Assembly (NCBI GenBank): GCA_016188145.1
Contig: JACPIJ010000015.1
Span: 1 to 38,766, forward strand
Length of the DNA: 38,766 bases
Direction of reading: 5' to 3'
From: Candidatus Woesearchaeota archaeon
GTDB lineage: Archaea > Nanobdellota > Nanobdellia > Woesearchaeales > UBA10216
The stretch's first letter is position 1. Each line of letters begins with the position of its first letter. Below are positions 23,708 through 31,447 of the stretch, in pieces. The translations under genes were made by a program, and so were the position numbers. The notes beneath the pieces were generated by a model. It worked only from the letters and a program-made list of their open reading frames with translations, made no database searches and was not told the origin of the DNA.

Positions 23708-24334
23708 TCACTTTGCCTTAGTCAGTATCTTGTCCTTCTCTGCCTTCTCGGCTTTTTTCTTATCTTCATCACTCAGCTTTGCCTCAATGTCCTCATATTT
23801 ACTCTTCACTTTGGCTTCTTCAGTTGCTGAAGCTGCCGGCGCAGGTGATGTAGCGGGCTGCTTCTTTGTTTCGCCTTTTACTTTTCTTTTCTGCATAAGC
23901 TCGCTTCTTCTTTTCTTTCTTAAGCTGATTAATTCTGCCGTTTTTTTGGCAAATTCGCCAGCGTTAACATTCAGCAGCGCGAGCTTTCTTCCAGATGCGG
24001 CCTTGATAATCTCTGCCTTCTTTCTCATCCCGACCGAGGCTGAAACAATGACGCAAGCGCCCTCTTTCACGCCTGCGATGTCGCCAAGGTTTCTGGCAAC
24101 AACAGGGAAAAAACCCTCGGCTGTCGCGCCCCTCACTTCCCTAGGGGAGCCATAGCCTGGCTCAATGTATTTCGGGTTGCCTTTCCTTCTCTCCCGCATC
24201 TTTGACTGCAGCCCCTTGGGCCTCTTCCACCTACCGGCAAACCTTTTCTTCGGGTCATTGGAGTTCTGAATCTTGAAATTAGGCTTTCTGGCCTTCATGG
24301 CCTTTCTCAACCCAAGCATCTTTTCGTTTATCAT
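23708..24334 (-). CDS. rpl32e: Ribosomal protein eL32 (L32e) with charged C-terminal tail
   Basis: 208 residues. The eL32 core is W-K-R-P-K-G-L-Q-S-K-M-R-E-R-R-K-G and P-G-Y-G-S-P-R-E-V-R-G, followed by the alpha/beta fold ending S-L-R-K-K-R-R-S-E-L. The last 60 residues (Lys/Ala/Glu/Pro-rich) are an extension not needed for the fold. The only SD-like motif, AAGGT, sits in the right arm of the palindrome at 24343-24360, so the hairpin could hide the ribosome binding site. Confidence 0.92.
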   Translation of the reverse strand: MINEKMLGLRKAMKARKPNFKIQNSNDPKKRFAGRWKRPKGLQSKMRERRKGNPKYIEPGYGSPREVRGATAEGFFPVVARNLGDIAGVKEGACVIVSASVGMRKKAEIIKAASGRKLALLNVNAGEFAKKTAELISLRKKRRSELMQKRKVKGETKKQPATSPAPAASATEEAKVKSKYEDIEAKLSDEDKKKAEKAEKDKILTKAK

Positions 24335-24360
24335 TTTTTGATTGACCTTCTAGAAGGTCA
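24335..24360 (-). repeat. Dispersed palindrome, copy C, between rpl6 and rpl32e
   Basis: On the minus strand: the 18-base perfect palindrome TGACCTTCTAGAAGGTCA, then ATCAAAAA, then the rpl32e ATG. Its first three bases are the stop codon of rpl6. The right arm supplies the only SD-like AAGGT of rpl32e. Confidence 0.85.
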
Positions 24361-24930
24361 CTTAATCTCCTTCCCATCCTTGACAGTGATGTAAACGCCA
24401 TCGCCAAAGACCCTTGTGTCGAAGCCGGCCCTTTTCGTGATTTGCTCAATTGCCGCTGCTGTCTGGCCCGCAGCATCCTTGTCTGCCGAGTTAACAACGA
24501 CCTCGCTGCCCTCAACCTTCACGCTCACACCATCTGGCAGCACAAGCTTTCTCGGGGTTTTTTCGCCTAGGAAATTCTTTACCAGCAGCTGGCTTCCTGA
24601 CACAACCACTGTTACCGGAAAATGAGTGAAGCAAACCTTGAGCCTGTAAACATGGCCTTCTGTAGCGCCCTTAACCATGTTGGCGATATGCGCCCTCAGG
24701 CTGCCTATTATCTTCTTCTCCTTCTTGCTGCTGTTTGCCGACAAAACAGATACCTTATCGCCCTCAACAACAACCGCAACATTCTGTCCTTTAATGTTCC
24801 TGGACACTTCTCCTTTTTGGCCCTTTAGGGTGAGGACTGAACCAGTGAGCGAGGCTGTTACGCCTTCCGGAAGGGTTATTTCTTCCTTCATGCCCTTTTC
24901 ATCGCCTGCGTGCTTCATGTCCTTTGCCAT
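24358..24930 (-). CDS. rpl6: Ribosomal protein uL6 (L6P)
   Basis: 190 residues from the ATG at 24930; an internal ATG at 24891 (M-K-E-E-I-T-L-P-E-G-V) is the commoner start position in the family. Two tandem L6 folds: L-P-E-G-V-T-A-S-L-T-G-S-V-L-T-L-K-G near the N-terminus and K-L-V-L-P-D-G-V-S-V-K-V-E-G in the second half. It binds near the sarcin-ricin loop and factor-binding site. Its stop codon forms the start of a dispersed palindrome. Confidence 0.92.
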   Translation of the reverse strand: MAKDMKHAGDEKGMKEEITLPEGVTASLTGSVLTLKGQKGEVSRNIKGQNVAVVVEGDKVSVLSANSSKKEKKIIGSLRAHIANMVKGATEGHVYRLKVCFTHFPVTVVVSGSQLLVKNFLGEKTPRKLVLPDGVSVKVEGSEVVVNSADKDAAGQTAAAIEQITKRAGFDTRVFGDGVYITVKDGKEIK

Positions 24931-24982
24931 TTTATCGCCGTTTTAGTCTGTGCTAATGTTTGTGCTTTGTGCTTTCTGCTAG

Positions 24983-25372
24983 CTAATAGCAGTAAGCGAG
25001 CAGCCTGCCTCCAATGCCCTTCGCCTTCGCATCTGTGTGGGTCATAATCCCGTTTGGGGTGCTCATTATCAGTATTCCGAAGTCCTTGGCGGGAAGGAAC
25101 CGTTTTTCAAACCTCTCATAGCCTTCAACCTTTACCGAAAACCTCGGTTTGGTAGCCCCGCACTTGTTAATCGCGCCAATGAGGTTTATTTCCACAACAT
25201 CGCCCTTGCCATCCTCTATTACCTTGAAACTGCCAATGTACAGCTTTGAATTCAATATCTCCAAAACCCTTGTTATGAGCCTGGATGAGGGCTTCACCAT
25301 GCACTGCTTCATTACTCTCTGCTCGGCATTGTTTATGACTGATAAAACATTGGACAACGGATCGTTCAGCAT
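24983..25372 (-). CDS. rps8: Ribosomal protein uS8 (S8P)
   Basis: 129 residues, standard archaeal length. Begins D-P-L-S-N-V-L-S-V-I-N-N-A-E and ends with the conserved I-M-S-T-P-N-G-I-M-T-H-T-D-A-K-A-K-G-I-G-G motif. It is a primary 16S rRNA binder of the small-subunit platform. In bacteria S8 is the spc-operon repressor; no clear S8-type site was seen here. Confidence 0.94.
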   Translation of the reverse strand: MLNDPLSNVLSVINNAEQRVMKQCMVKPSSRLITRVLEILNSKLYIGSFKVIEDGKGDVVEINLIGAINKCGATKPRFSVKVEGYERFEKRFLPAKDFGILIMSTPNGIMTHTDAKAKGIGGRLLAYCY

Positions 25373-25390
25373 TTTTTACCACTCTCCCTT

Positions 25391-25621
25391 CTAGCTGTAT
25401 TTCTTGAAACCGATGTTTGTCGCGATTTCCCTGAAGCACTTCCTGCACAGGTTAAGCCCGTATTTCTCTATAAAGCCGCGAGTGTTGCCGCAGCGCAGGC
25501 ACTGCTTTATGCCCTTCCCGAACTTCCTATCCTTGGGCTTATTGAACTTGAGGTACCTCTGCAAAATCACAGGCTTCGCTTTCAATTGTGCAAACATTTT
25601 CTTGTAGCTGCTTACAGTCAT
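25391..25621 (-). CDS. rps14: Ribosomal protein uS14, zinc type (S14P)
   Basis: 76 residues, longer at the N-terminus than the usual 50-56 archaeal form. The zinc ribbon is intact: C-L-R-C-G then C-R-K-C (C-x2-C...C-x2-C), with the signature [13 protein letters not shown]. The ATG at 25621 lies two bases after the rpl5 stop and has GGTGGTG upstream; an internal ATG (M-F-A-Q) would shorten it by eight residues. Confidence 0.92.
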   Translation of the reverse strand: MTVSSYKKMFAQLKAKPVILQRYLKFNKPKDRKFGKGIKQCLRCGNTRGFIEKYGLNLCRKCFREIATNIGFKKYS

Positions 25622-25623
25622 CC

Positions 25624-26121
25624 CTACACCACCGCAACGCCAAACTTCTCCTTCACAAAGCTGATGGCTTCTTTCTTAGCCACCCTGTGCCTTGGAGGTA
25701 TCTTTCTTTTCATGAGCTTCCTCCTCTTTATCCTGAAGCCAGGGCGTTCAAGTGTTACGCATGTTTCAAGGCCCATGACGCCTATTGCAGGGTCGTAATT
25801 GACGCCTGGTATGTCTATATACTCCGGAATTCCAAAGGCAACATTGCCTTCCGCATCAAACTGGCTCTCGGCAAGCTTGTTGTCCTTTGCCTTGAGGAGC
25901 CTTTTCAAAAGCTCCACAGCTGCAGCCTTTCTCAATGTGAGCTTGCATCCTATTGGAAGGCCTGGTCTCAGCCCCCACGAGGGGATGCGCTTGTTCGTGA
26001 AGGTCTTTACGGGAGCGATGCCTGTAATGGCCTTAAGCAGCTTTAGCCCCTTCTCGAGCTTCTCTGTGCTTTTGCCAGCGCCAACATTGAGCGTTACCTT
26101 TGTAACCCTAAGCTGCCGCAT
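25624..26121 (-). CDS. rpl5: Ribosomal protein uL5 (L5P)
   Basis: 165 residues. [16 protein letters not shown] is the expected archaeal N-terminus and AAGGAG lies 6 bases before this ATG, so I reject the longer readings from 26181, 26172 and 26166. The [18 protein letters not shown] stretch and the C-terminal [11 protein letters not shown] are typical. It binds 5S rRNA in the central protuberance. Confidence 0.93.
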   Translation of the reverse strand: MRQLRVTKVTLNVGAGKSTEKLEKGLKLLKAITGIAPVKTFTNKRIPSWGLRPGLPIGCKLTLRKAAAVELLKRLLKAKDNKLAESQFDAEGNVAFGIPEYIDIPGVNYDPAIGVMGLETCVTLERPGFRIKRRKLMKRKIPPRHRVAKKEAISFVKEKFGVAVV

Positions 26122-26221
26122 AGCGTTCTCCTTGTTCCCCTGTTTTGCCACAATAGCCTGTTCCATCGCCATTTTCCCCAAACACTTTCACTCATACTTA
26201 CGCTTCTTCGCTTCGCACCTG

Positions 26222-26908
26222 TCAGGCTGCCGTATTTATCAGCGGCTTCGCCTTTCCAGTTACGAACACGAACCTCTTGGCCACGTCAGCAACCTCGTCG
26301 CCAATCCTAACCGTTACCATGTTTCCTGATACGTGCTCAACCACGCCCGAGCGCCCGACGTTGCTACCGCCTACAATGTAGGCATGGCAGCCATCTTCAA
26401 GCCTGACATGCTGTGCCACATCGTTTTTCGGAAGCCCAAGCACAAGCGTATCACCAACCGAATGTGATGCTGCACCAATGCAGCTTCTTCCATCGTGAAG
26501 CGAGAGCTGCAGCCTGCCCTTTTTGACAGCCCTCTTGCCCACCACTTTGCACAGCTTGACAGGCGATTCGCTCTCACTCATCGGCACAAGCCTCAGGATG
26601 CCATTCCTGTCGAGCAGCACCCTGTAAGACCTGCCAAGGTCGCTTATGCCCACCACATCCATCAGGCCAATCATGAATTTTTCATCCTTCCACCTTTTCC
26701 CGTTCACAAGGATGCTCTTTGTGTTCAGCACGAGCTTCCCTTCCTTCCTCGTCTTGACAAGGCCAAGGACGTCCTTTAACGCCGTTATGAGCGGCATGCC
26801 CATTTCCAGGCTGAACGACCCTCTCGGCCTTGCTATGAACTTGCCTTCCTTCCTGCCAACCGGCCAGGAAGCGGGTGCAGAGATTCTTTTCAAGTGATTC
26901 TTTGCCAT
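26222..26908 (-). CDS. rps4e: Ribosomal protein eS4 (S4e)
   Basis: 228 residues, typical. S4-like RNA-binding start (H-L-K-R-I-S-A-P-A-S-W-P-V), then L-V-N-G-K-R-W-K-D, and a KOW-like C-terminal domain (A-Y-I-V-G-G-S-N-V-G-R-S-G-V-V). A small-subunit protein found only in archaea and eukaryotes, which fixes the domain of life. GGGATGA lies before the ATG; it starts 4 bases after rpl24. Confidence 0.94.
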   Translation of the reverse strand: MAKNHLKRISAPASWPVGRKEGKFIARPRGSFSLEMGMPLITALKDVLGLVKTRKEGKLVLNTKSILVNGKRWKDEKFMIGLMDVVGISDLGRSYRVLLDRNGILRLVPMSESESPVKLCKVVGKRAVKKGRLQLSLHDGRSCIGAASHSVGDTLVLGLPKNDVAQHVRLEDGCHAYIVGGSNVGRSGVVEHVSGNMVTVRIGDEVADVAKRFVFVTGKAKPLINTAA

Positions 26909-26912
26909 GCAA

Positions 26913-27320
26913 TCATCCCTTCCTCTGTTCTTGCCTTCGTTCCTGTTTTCTTGTTATGCTTGCTATCCTTCGCTTGTCCTCAATGTTCAATTCCGTGAGC
27001 AAAAGATTTGATGGCTTAAGCGGTGAAAACGATTTGGTGCCGTCCTTCCTGATGCGTTCAGCACCGTCTACTGACACATTGCCCTTCTTCAGGCTTACAG
27101 CGTTAACCTTTCCAGACAACCCCTTGAATTCCCCTCTGGCAACCCTTACGCTGTCACCTTCCCTCAGCGAAACTGTCTTTGTGCCGTATTTTCCGGCGAG
27201 GTCCTTTGCAAGAGGTGCCGCAAGCAAAGCCCTCTTGATGTGCAGGGGAGAGTTCATTCTGAACTTTCTCTGCTTTGATACCTTCCTGCTCGATTTCCAC
27301 GACATTGAAAAAAGCTTCAT
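26913..27320 (-). CDS. rpl24: Ribosomal protein uL24 (L24P)
   Basis: 135 residues. KOW motif V-R-V-A-R-G-E-F-K-G-L-S-G-K-V-N-A-V with an archaeal N-terminus (S-S-R-K-V-S-K-Q-R-K-F-R-M-N-S-P-L-H). Assembly initiator of the large subunit near the exit tunnel. GAGGG upstream supports the ATG at 27320; M-S-W-K five codons later is an alternative. Confidence 0.93.
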   Translation of the reverse strand: MKLFSMSWKSSRKVSKQRKFRMNSPLHIKRALLAAPLAKDLAGKYGTKTVSLREGDSVRVARGEFKGLSGKVNAVSLKKGNVSVDGAERIRKDGTKSFSPLKPSNLLLTELNIEDKRRIASITRKQERRQEQRKG

Positions 27321-27329
27321 AGTGTTCCC

Positions 27330-27731
27330 TCAAACTATTACTGTTGCAAGCTTTGCCACCATGGGCCACCGCTCGGCAATCTCCTTCGGTATGGCGCCCT
27401 TAACCAATGTGCCTTTTGGGCTGCCCTTGTCATCCTTGAGCACAACAGCTGCGTTGTCCTCAAACCTTATCCGCTCTCCAGACGGCCTCCTGAACTCCTT
27501 GCGCTGCCTCACGATAACGGCAAAAACAACCTGCTTTCTCATCTCGGGAGTGCCTTTCCTCACGGAGGCCATCACGAGGCTGCCCACCCCGCAGGATGGC
27601 TTCCTCTCCGCAACCGTCTTTAACCCCATTACAGTCATTATCCTGAGCAGCTTTGCTCCTGAATTATCGCACGTTTCCACATAGCTGCCGTGGTTCAACG
27701 CCCTGGTTATCCTGGACTTTACCGCTTGCAT
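27330..27731 (-). CDS. rpl14: Ribosomal protein uL14 (L14P)
   Basis: 133 residues, standard. Signatures: C-D-N-S-G-A-K-L-L-R-I, G-S-L-V-M-A-S-V-R-K-G, and F-E-D-N-A-A-V-V-L-K-D. It lies at the subunit interface. GGTGA lies 8 bases before the ATG. Confidence 0.95.
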   Translation of the reverse strand: MQAVKSRITRALNHGSYVETCDNSGAKLLRIMTVMGLKTVAERKPSCGVGSLVMASVRKGTPEMRKQVVFAVIVRQRKEFRRPSGERIRFEDNAAVVLKDDKGSPKGTLVKGAIPKEIAERWPMVAKLATVIV

Positions 27732-27753
27732 GTTGAATTCACCATAACTTCCA

Positions 27754-28209
27754 TTACAGCTTCTTCGTTATTACGAAATGCTTTGTCTTGCTCAACGGCC
27801 TGCATTCAAAAACCTCAACCTTGTCTCCTTCCTTTGCAGAGATGCATTCCGGATTATGGACTTTTATGCTGGAAAGCCTTCTTTCATAACGCTCATATTT
27901 CCTCATGAACCGGGTCCTTTCTATCACAATGTTGGCGGTTCCCCTCATCCTTGCAGACGTAATAACGCCAGTGAAATGCCTTCCGTGAAGCCTCAACCTT
28001 CCATGAATGGGGCAATTGCCATCCGTACATGCGGCATCCTGCTTTTGAGTGCCGCTCACGCCCTCAATGTCGCCTGCTGGCGACGAGCCAGCATCGGTAT
28101 CGACCGATGCATATCGACCAATGGCCGATATTCGCCTCTCCGGCGAAGTATCAACCCTGCTATCTGCCTTTGCCGCATTTGAGTTTTCTTCCTTTGTTCT
28201 CTTTGCCAA
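27754..28209 (-). CDS. rps17: Ribosomal protein uS17 (S17P) with in-frame hairpin cassette near the N-terminus
   Basis: 151 residues against about 105-115 in most archaea. The core is clear: C-T-D-G-N-C-P-I-H-G-R-L-R-L-H-G-R, K-Y-E-R-Y-E-R-R and the final S-K-T-K-H-F-V-I-T-K-K-L. It starts at a TTG with GGTGA 6 bases upstream. Residues about 20-45 (T-S-P-E-R-R-I-S-A-I-G-R-Y-A-S-V-D-T) are encoded by the four-hairpin cassette at 28075-28147, just before the native-looking D-I-E-G-V that aligns with other archaeal N-termini. The tail is exposed in homologues, so the insertion may be tolerated. A start downstream of the cassette cannot be excluded but would lack a good ATG and SD. Confidence 0.9.
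   Translation of the reverse strand: MAKRTKEENSNAAKADSRVDTSPERRISAIGRYASVDTDAGSSPAGDIEGVSGTQKQDAACTDGNCPIHGRLRLHGRHFTGVITSARMRGTANIVIERTRFMRKYERYERRLSSIKVHNPECISAKEGDKVEVFECRPLSKTKHFVITKKL
28075..28147 (-). repeat. Four-hairpin cassette inside rps17
   Basis: On the plus strand: TGCTGGC-GACGA-GCCAGCA (28075-28093), GCATCGGT-ATCG-ACCGATGC (28091-28110), ATATCGACCA-A-TGGCCGATAT (28111-28131, one mismatch), TTCGCC-TCTCC-GGCGAA (28131-28147). The one mismatch becomes a G-U pair in the rps17 mRNA strand. Order and core sequences match H1-H4 of the pheS cassette, but orientation relative to the gene is reversed. Confidence 0.88.
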
Positions 28210-28231
28210 ACCAGTTCACCTATAAATTCAC

Positions 28232-28540
28232 CTATCGGATTTCTATCGTGCCAGGGGCAAAGCCCATCCTTATCAGCGAGTCCTTTGCTTTTTGCCTGTG
28301 GTCGCCCTGAAGCTCAATCATTCCTTTCTTGACAGTTCCTCCGCATGCGAGGTCTGATTTGAGTTTCTTGGCAACGTCCTTAAGGTCTATCGATTTTTCC
28401 TCCAAGCCCTCCACTATCGTGCTGAACTTGTCGAATTTTTTCTTGACAAGGTAAACCCGTATGCGCTGGCTTTCCTTCGCTATTGTTTCGCAAACACATA
28501 TGGGTTTGGGCAATCCGCACTTCGGGCACGTTTCGCTCAT
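28232..28540 (-). CDS. Translation initiation factor aIF1 (SUI1)
   Basis: 102 residues. N-terminal Cys pairs (C-P-K-C-G-L-P-K-P-I-C-V-C) form a zinc ribbon as in archaeal SUI1 proteins, then the eIF1 fold with K-L-K-S-D-L-A-C-G-G-T-V-K-K-G-M-I-E-L-Q-G. aIF1 guards start-codon selection on the small subunit. ATGA overlap with rpl29. In many archaea the Rpp29 subunit gene of RNase P follows here; none is present between this and rps17. Confidence 0.94.
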   Translation of the reverse strand: MSETCPKCGLPKPICVCETIAKESQRIRVYLVKKKFDKFSTIVEGLEEKSIDLKDVAKKLKSDLACGGTVKKGMIELQGDHRQKAKDSLIRMGFAPGTIEIR

Positions 28541-28743
28541 ACCTCTGTTTTCACCTTCCTCTCATTTAATATCGTGAGCGCCCTCGCTATCGACCGCTTG
28601 ATGCTGCGGCTCAAGCCCGGGCTTTTCGGCACAGTGCCTACAGCAACCTGTGTGTTGAACTTCATCAGCTCTTTCCTGAGGTCAGCGACCTTTGACCTTA
28701 ATGCCTCGTCGCTCAGGGCCCTTAGATCATTCACTGGCTTCAT
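28537..28743 (-). CDS. rpl29: Ribosomal protein uL29 (L29P)
   Basis: 68 residues from ATG 28743 (M-K-P-V-N-D-L-R-A-L-S-D-E-A-L); a TTG four codons earlier is possible. Helical hairpin protein at the exit tunnel, with the conserved L-R-K-E-L-M-K-F-N and the I-A-R-A-L-T-I-L-N-E-R end. It overlaps the tail of rps3 by 17 bases. Confidence 0.92.
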   Translation of the reverse strand: MKPVNDLRALSDEALRSKVADLRKELMKFNTQVAVGTVPKSPGLSRSIKRSIARALTILNERKVKTEV

Positions 28744-29731
28744 CTTTCCCTTCAACCTCTACTTTCTCGCCCGGCTTTTCCTTGCTTCCTTCCTTACTCC
28801 CGGCAGTCTCATGCTTCTCGCCTTTCTTATCGCCGTTTTCCCCATCAAGGGATTTCCCTGATTTTGATTTAGAAGCTGCAACACCCGATTTCCCTTTTCT
28901 TGGAGATTTTGCTTTTACTTCCTTCCCCTTGCCAGCCTTGCCAGCTTCGCCAGCTTCCGCTTCCTTTGCACCCCCTTTTGCACCTTCAACTGCTACCTCA
29001 ACATGCCCAGCTTCCTGTTTCTCGCCCTTAGCACCCTTACTGGCGCCTTCTGCCCCTGTTGCTGCCGCAGCCTCGCCGGATTCTGCAGCAGCATTTCCAG
29101 ATTCTGCACTTGCAACAGGCTGCTCCTGCTTTGCCTCTTCGATAAGCCTTATCTCATCAGGCATGACAATGCCCGGTGGCATTATCTTCACCTGTATCCC
29201 TATGACCCCAGGCTTCAGCTGGGCGCTAAATATCGACTTGTTAACAAAAGAGACAGCAGCATCGCCGCATTTCCTCAGATAACCTCCGGCAACCCTCCAT
29301 CTCTTTGCCCTTGCGCCAGGGAGCTTTCCGGAAAGCCTTAGCTCAACCCCGACAGCCCCGGCAGCCAGGACATCCTCCAGTGCCTTGTGCATTATCCCCT
29401 TAAAGCGGTTGGAGCCAAACCTTTCAAGTTCCGAAGCAATCCTCTCAGCCACAATCCTCGCATCGAAAAGCGGGTTGCTAACTTCGGAAATCTCAACCTG
29501 CGGGTTTTCAAGGCCGAACTTTTTCTTCAGGACCTCAGTAAGCTTTGATATCGTCTGGCCCTTCCTGCCGACAATAAGGCCTGGCCTTGAGGTAAAGATT
29601 ACGACCTTCTCGCCCAGAGGAGTACGCTGGAGCTTCGTATGGCTGTGACCTGCATTTTTAAGCGTCTCCGACACAAATTCCTGTATCTGGAATTCCTTCT
29701 TCTTCTGCTCCACAAACTCGCGCTCAATCAT
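28727..29731 (-). CDS. rps3: Ribosomal protein uS3 (S3P) with long low-complexity tail
   Basis: 334 residues, about 110-120 longer than typical archaeal S3. The KH domain is intact (V-I-F-T-S-R-P-G-L-I-V-G-R-K-G-Q-T-I), followed by G-V-E-L-R-L-S-G-K-L-P-G-A-R-A-K-R and I-G-I-Q-V-K-I-M-P-P. From about residue 210 the chain is Ala/Glu/Lys/Gly-rich with no fold signature and repeats E-A-G-E-A-G-K-A-G-K-G-like runs. S3 lines the mRNA entry channel. ATGA overlap with rpl22. Confidence 0.93.
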   Translation of the reverse strand: MIEREFVEQKKKEFQIQEFVSETLKNAGHSHTKLQRTPLGEKVVIFTSRPGLIVGRKGQTISKLTEVLKKKFGLENPQVEISEVSNPLFDARIVAERIASELERFGSNRFKGIMHKALEDVLAAGAVGVELRLSGKLPGARAKRWRVAGGYLRKCGDAAVSFVNKSIFSAQLKPGVIGIQVKIMPPGIVMPDEIRLIEEAKQEQPVASAESGNAAAESGEAAAATGAEGASKGAKGEKQEAGHVEVAVEGAKGGAKEAEAGEAGKAGKGKEVKAKSPRKGKSGVAASKSKSGKSLDGENGDKKGEKHETAGSKEGSKEKPGEKVEVEGKDEASE

Positions 29732-30285
29732 TTTGCCCCACTCGTTTTCTGTGCACCAGCTGCCTTTGCTTCACTATTCGCCGCAGCAGGTTTTTTCGCT
29801 TTCCCCTTAGTCAGTTCAGTTTTCTTCGTGGCCTGCGTGGCCTGTGCCGCTTTCTTTTCCGCCTCTGTCACAATAACCTCGATATGGGTGCGCTTCATCC
29901 TTCTCCTGCGCTGCCTCCCGAAATGCCAGGCCTGTGCCCCTTTCTTGGCAAGGATGCTGTTAACCACGAGATTTGCCGAGTCAAGCCCCTTGTTTTTGGC
30001 GTTGGCCTGTGCCTGCCTTAGCAGCTTGATAACCTCAAAGCAGGCTTTTTTCGGGTACCTTCCCGGGCCCATGCCCGGCTTGTGGCCTGTGCCGCCCTTT
30101 GCATACCTCCTGAAAGGGATTGCAACACTCTCATCCAGCACTCTTTCAAGGAGGCTTATGGCCTTTGGCAGCTCCTTCCCCCTGATAAAGCTGCACAGCT
30201 CCACAGACTTCTTCATGGAGATTGGAAGGGCAATGCCAAGCGCCCTCGCCATTCTCTTTTCGTCATAAGCCGTAGCGTATTTCAT
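29728..30285 (-). CDS. rpl22: Ribosomal protein uL22 (L22P)
   Basis: 185 residues. Core Y-A-T-A-Y-D-E-K-R-M-A-R-A, F-R-R-Y-A-K-G-G-T-G-H-K-P-G, and K-G-A-Q-A-W-H-F-G-R-Q-R-R-R-R-M-K with the exit-tunnel loop. The last 40 residues are Lys/Ala/Thr-rich, another tail. I start at ATG 30285; a TTG two codons earlier exists. Confidence 0.93.
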   Translation of the reverse strand: MKYATAYDEKRMARALGIALPISMKKSVELCSFIRGKELPKAISLLERVLDESVAIPFRRYAKGGTGHKPGMGPGRYPKKACFEVIKLLRQAQANAKNKGLDSANLVVNSILAKKGAQAWHFGRQRRRRMKRTHIEVIVTEAEKKAAQATQATKKTELTKGKAKKPAAANSEAKAAGAQKTSGAK

Positions 30286-30297
30286 TTTCAAACCAAC

Positions 30298-30678
30298 TTA
30301 CTTTACCGACAGCGCAGCGCTTGCCCTTGTTGCCCCTATGCCTGGCGCGCTGTGCACAACCTTCTTCCTAGTCTGGACAAACTCGCCAAGATAGTGGCCA
30401 AGCATCTCGGCCATCACCATAACCTGAACCCATTCCTTTCCATTGTGAATTTTTACAGACTTGCCGACAAGCTCTGGAATGATTATCATATCCCTGCAGT
30501 GCGTCTTGACATTTGTCTTTGTCCTTGCGTCTTCAAGGAGTTTCTTGTTCTGCTCGTTAAGCCCCCTAAGCAGCGTCCTTCGCTGCCTTGACGGCAGGAG
30601 CACTGCAAACTCCTTGAGGCTCATGCCCTTCAACTCGGCAATGCTCTTGCCCCGGTAAATGAATTCCTTCCTAACCAT
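30298..30678 (-). CDS. rps19: Ribosomal protein uS19 (S19P)
   Basis: 126 residues. K-E-F-I-Y-R-G-K-S near the N-terminus and the C-terminal K-T-H-C-R-D-M-I-I-I-P-E-L-V-G, H-N-G-K-E-W and M-L-G-H-Y-L-G-E-F are diagnostic. It forms the head of the small subunit with S13. AAGGTG 6 bases before ATG 30678 decides the start over the GTG at 30687. Confidence 0.94.
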   Translation of the reverse strand: MVRKEFIYRGKSIAELKGMSLKEFAVLLPSRQRRTLLRGLNEQNKKLLEDARTKTNVKTHCRDMIIIPELVGKSVKIHNGKEWVQVMVMAEMLGHYLGEFVQTRKKVVHSAPGIGATRASAALSVK

Positions 30679-30717
30679 TCCACGCACCTTCTGTTATTGA
30701 ATTGATGATCAATTACT

Positions 30718-31446
30718 TTACAGCTTCGTCCTTCCCGTCCTCTTCGGTCTCAAATGGCCGACCTTCGCCCCCGAAGAGGCAAACCTCTTGGCAATAGTCG
30801 GCTTGTTCTTCTTCGAGCTTCTCGAACCACCGTGAGGGTGGGCAACGGCGTTCATAGCCTGGCCTTTCACCTGAGGCCAGAACTTGTTGCGCGCCATTTT
30901 CTTGAACATGTTGTTGCCAGCCTTCAGCAAGGGCTTTTCCGTCCTTCCCGCTCCAGCAACAACGCCAATAGTCACCCTGCACCAAGGGTTAAACGCCTTT
31001 GTTTTCTTTGAAGGCAGCAGCACAACCACTTCCTTGTCTGACTTTGCTATAACCTTGGCTGAAAGCCCTGTGCTTCTTACGAACTTCCCGCCATCGCCTG
31101 GAGAGCTTTCTATGTTATAAACCAGGGTTCCCTCGGGCACCTGCAGCAATGGCAGAGTGTTCCCGCTTGCGATGCCTGCCGCAAACCCTGCTTCAAGCAT
31201 GTCACCAACCCTTATTCCTTCCGGCGCGATGACGAGCGCTTCCTGGCTGTCATCATACCTGACCCTTGCTATCGGGGCGTAATGGCCTGAGCTGTGCTCA
31301 ACTGAAACAACAGTCCCTGCCACCTTCGCGCCTTTCTCAGCTTCTGTAAAATTCCTGTGCTTTACCTCGCCGATGTACCTGAAACTGGGAGCCCGGAACC
31401 TTATCGTTCCCTTACCGCGCCTCTGCTGAATCAGGTTCTTTCCCAT
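30718..31446 (-). CDS. rpl2: Ribosomal protein uL2 (L2P)
   Basis: 242 residues, standard. Conserved peptidyl-transferase-centre protein: R-R-G-K-G-T-I-R-F near the start, the G-D-G-G-K-F-V-R-S and K-T-K-A-F-N-P-W stretches, and the key loop A-M-N-A-V-A-H-P-H-G-G near the C-terminus, with the catalytically important His. Its only SD (AAAAGGG) lies 5 bases before the ATG in an arm of palindrome D. Confidence 0.95.
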   Translation of the reverse strand: MGKNLIQQRRGKGTIRFRAPSFRYIGEVKHRNFTEAEKGAKVAGTVVSVEHSSGHYAPIARVRYDDSQEALVIAPEGIRVGDMLEAGFAAGIASGNTLPLLQVPEGTLVYNIESSPGDGGKFVRSTGLSAKVIAKSDKEVVVLLPSKKTKAFNPWCRVTIGVVAGAGRTEKPLLKAGNNMFKKMARNKFWPQVKGQAMNAVAHPHGGSRSSKKNKPTIAKRFASSGAKVGHLRPKRTGRTKL

Positions 31447-31447
31447 A

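Noticed and set aside
26122-26181. N-terminal extension of rpl5 from 26181
   Set aside because: AAGGAG before the ATG at 26121 and the family N-terminus fit the shorter protein.
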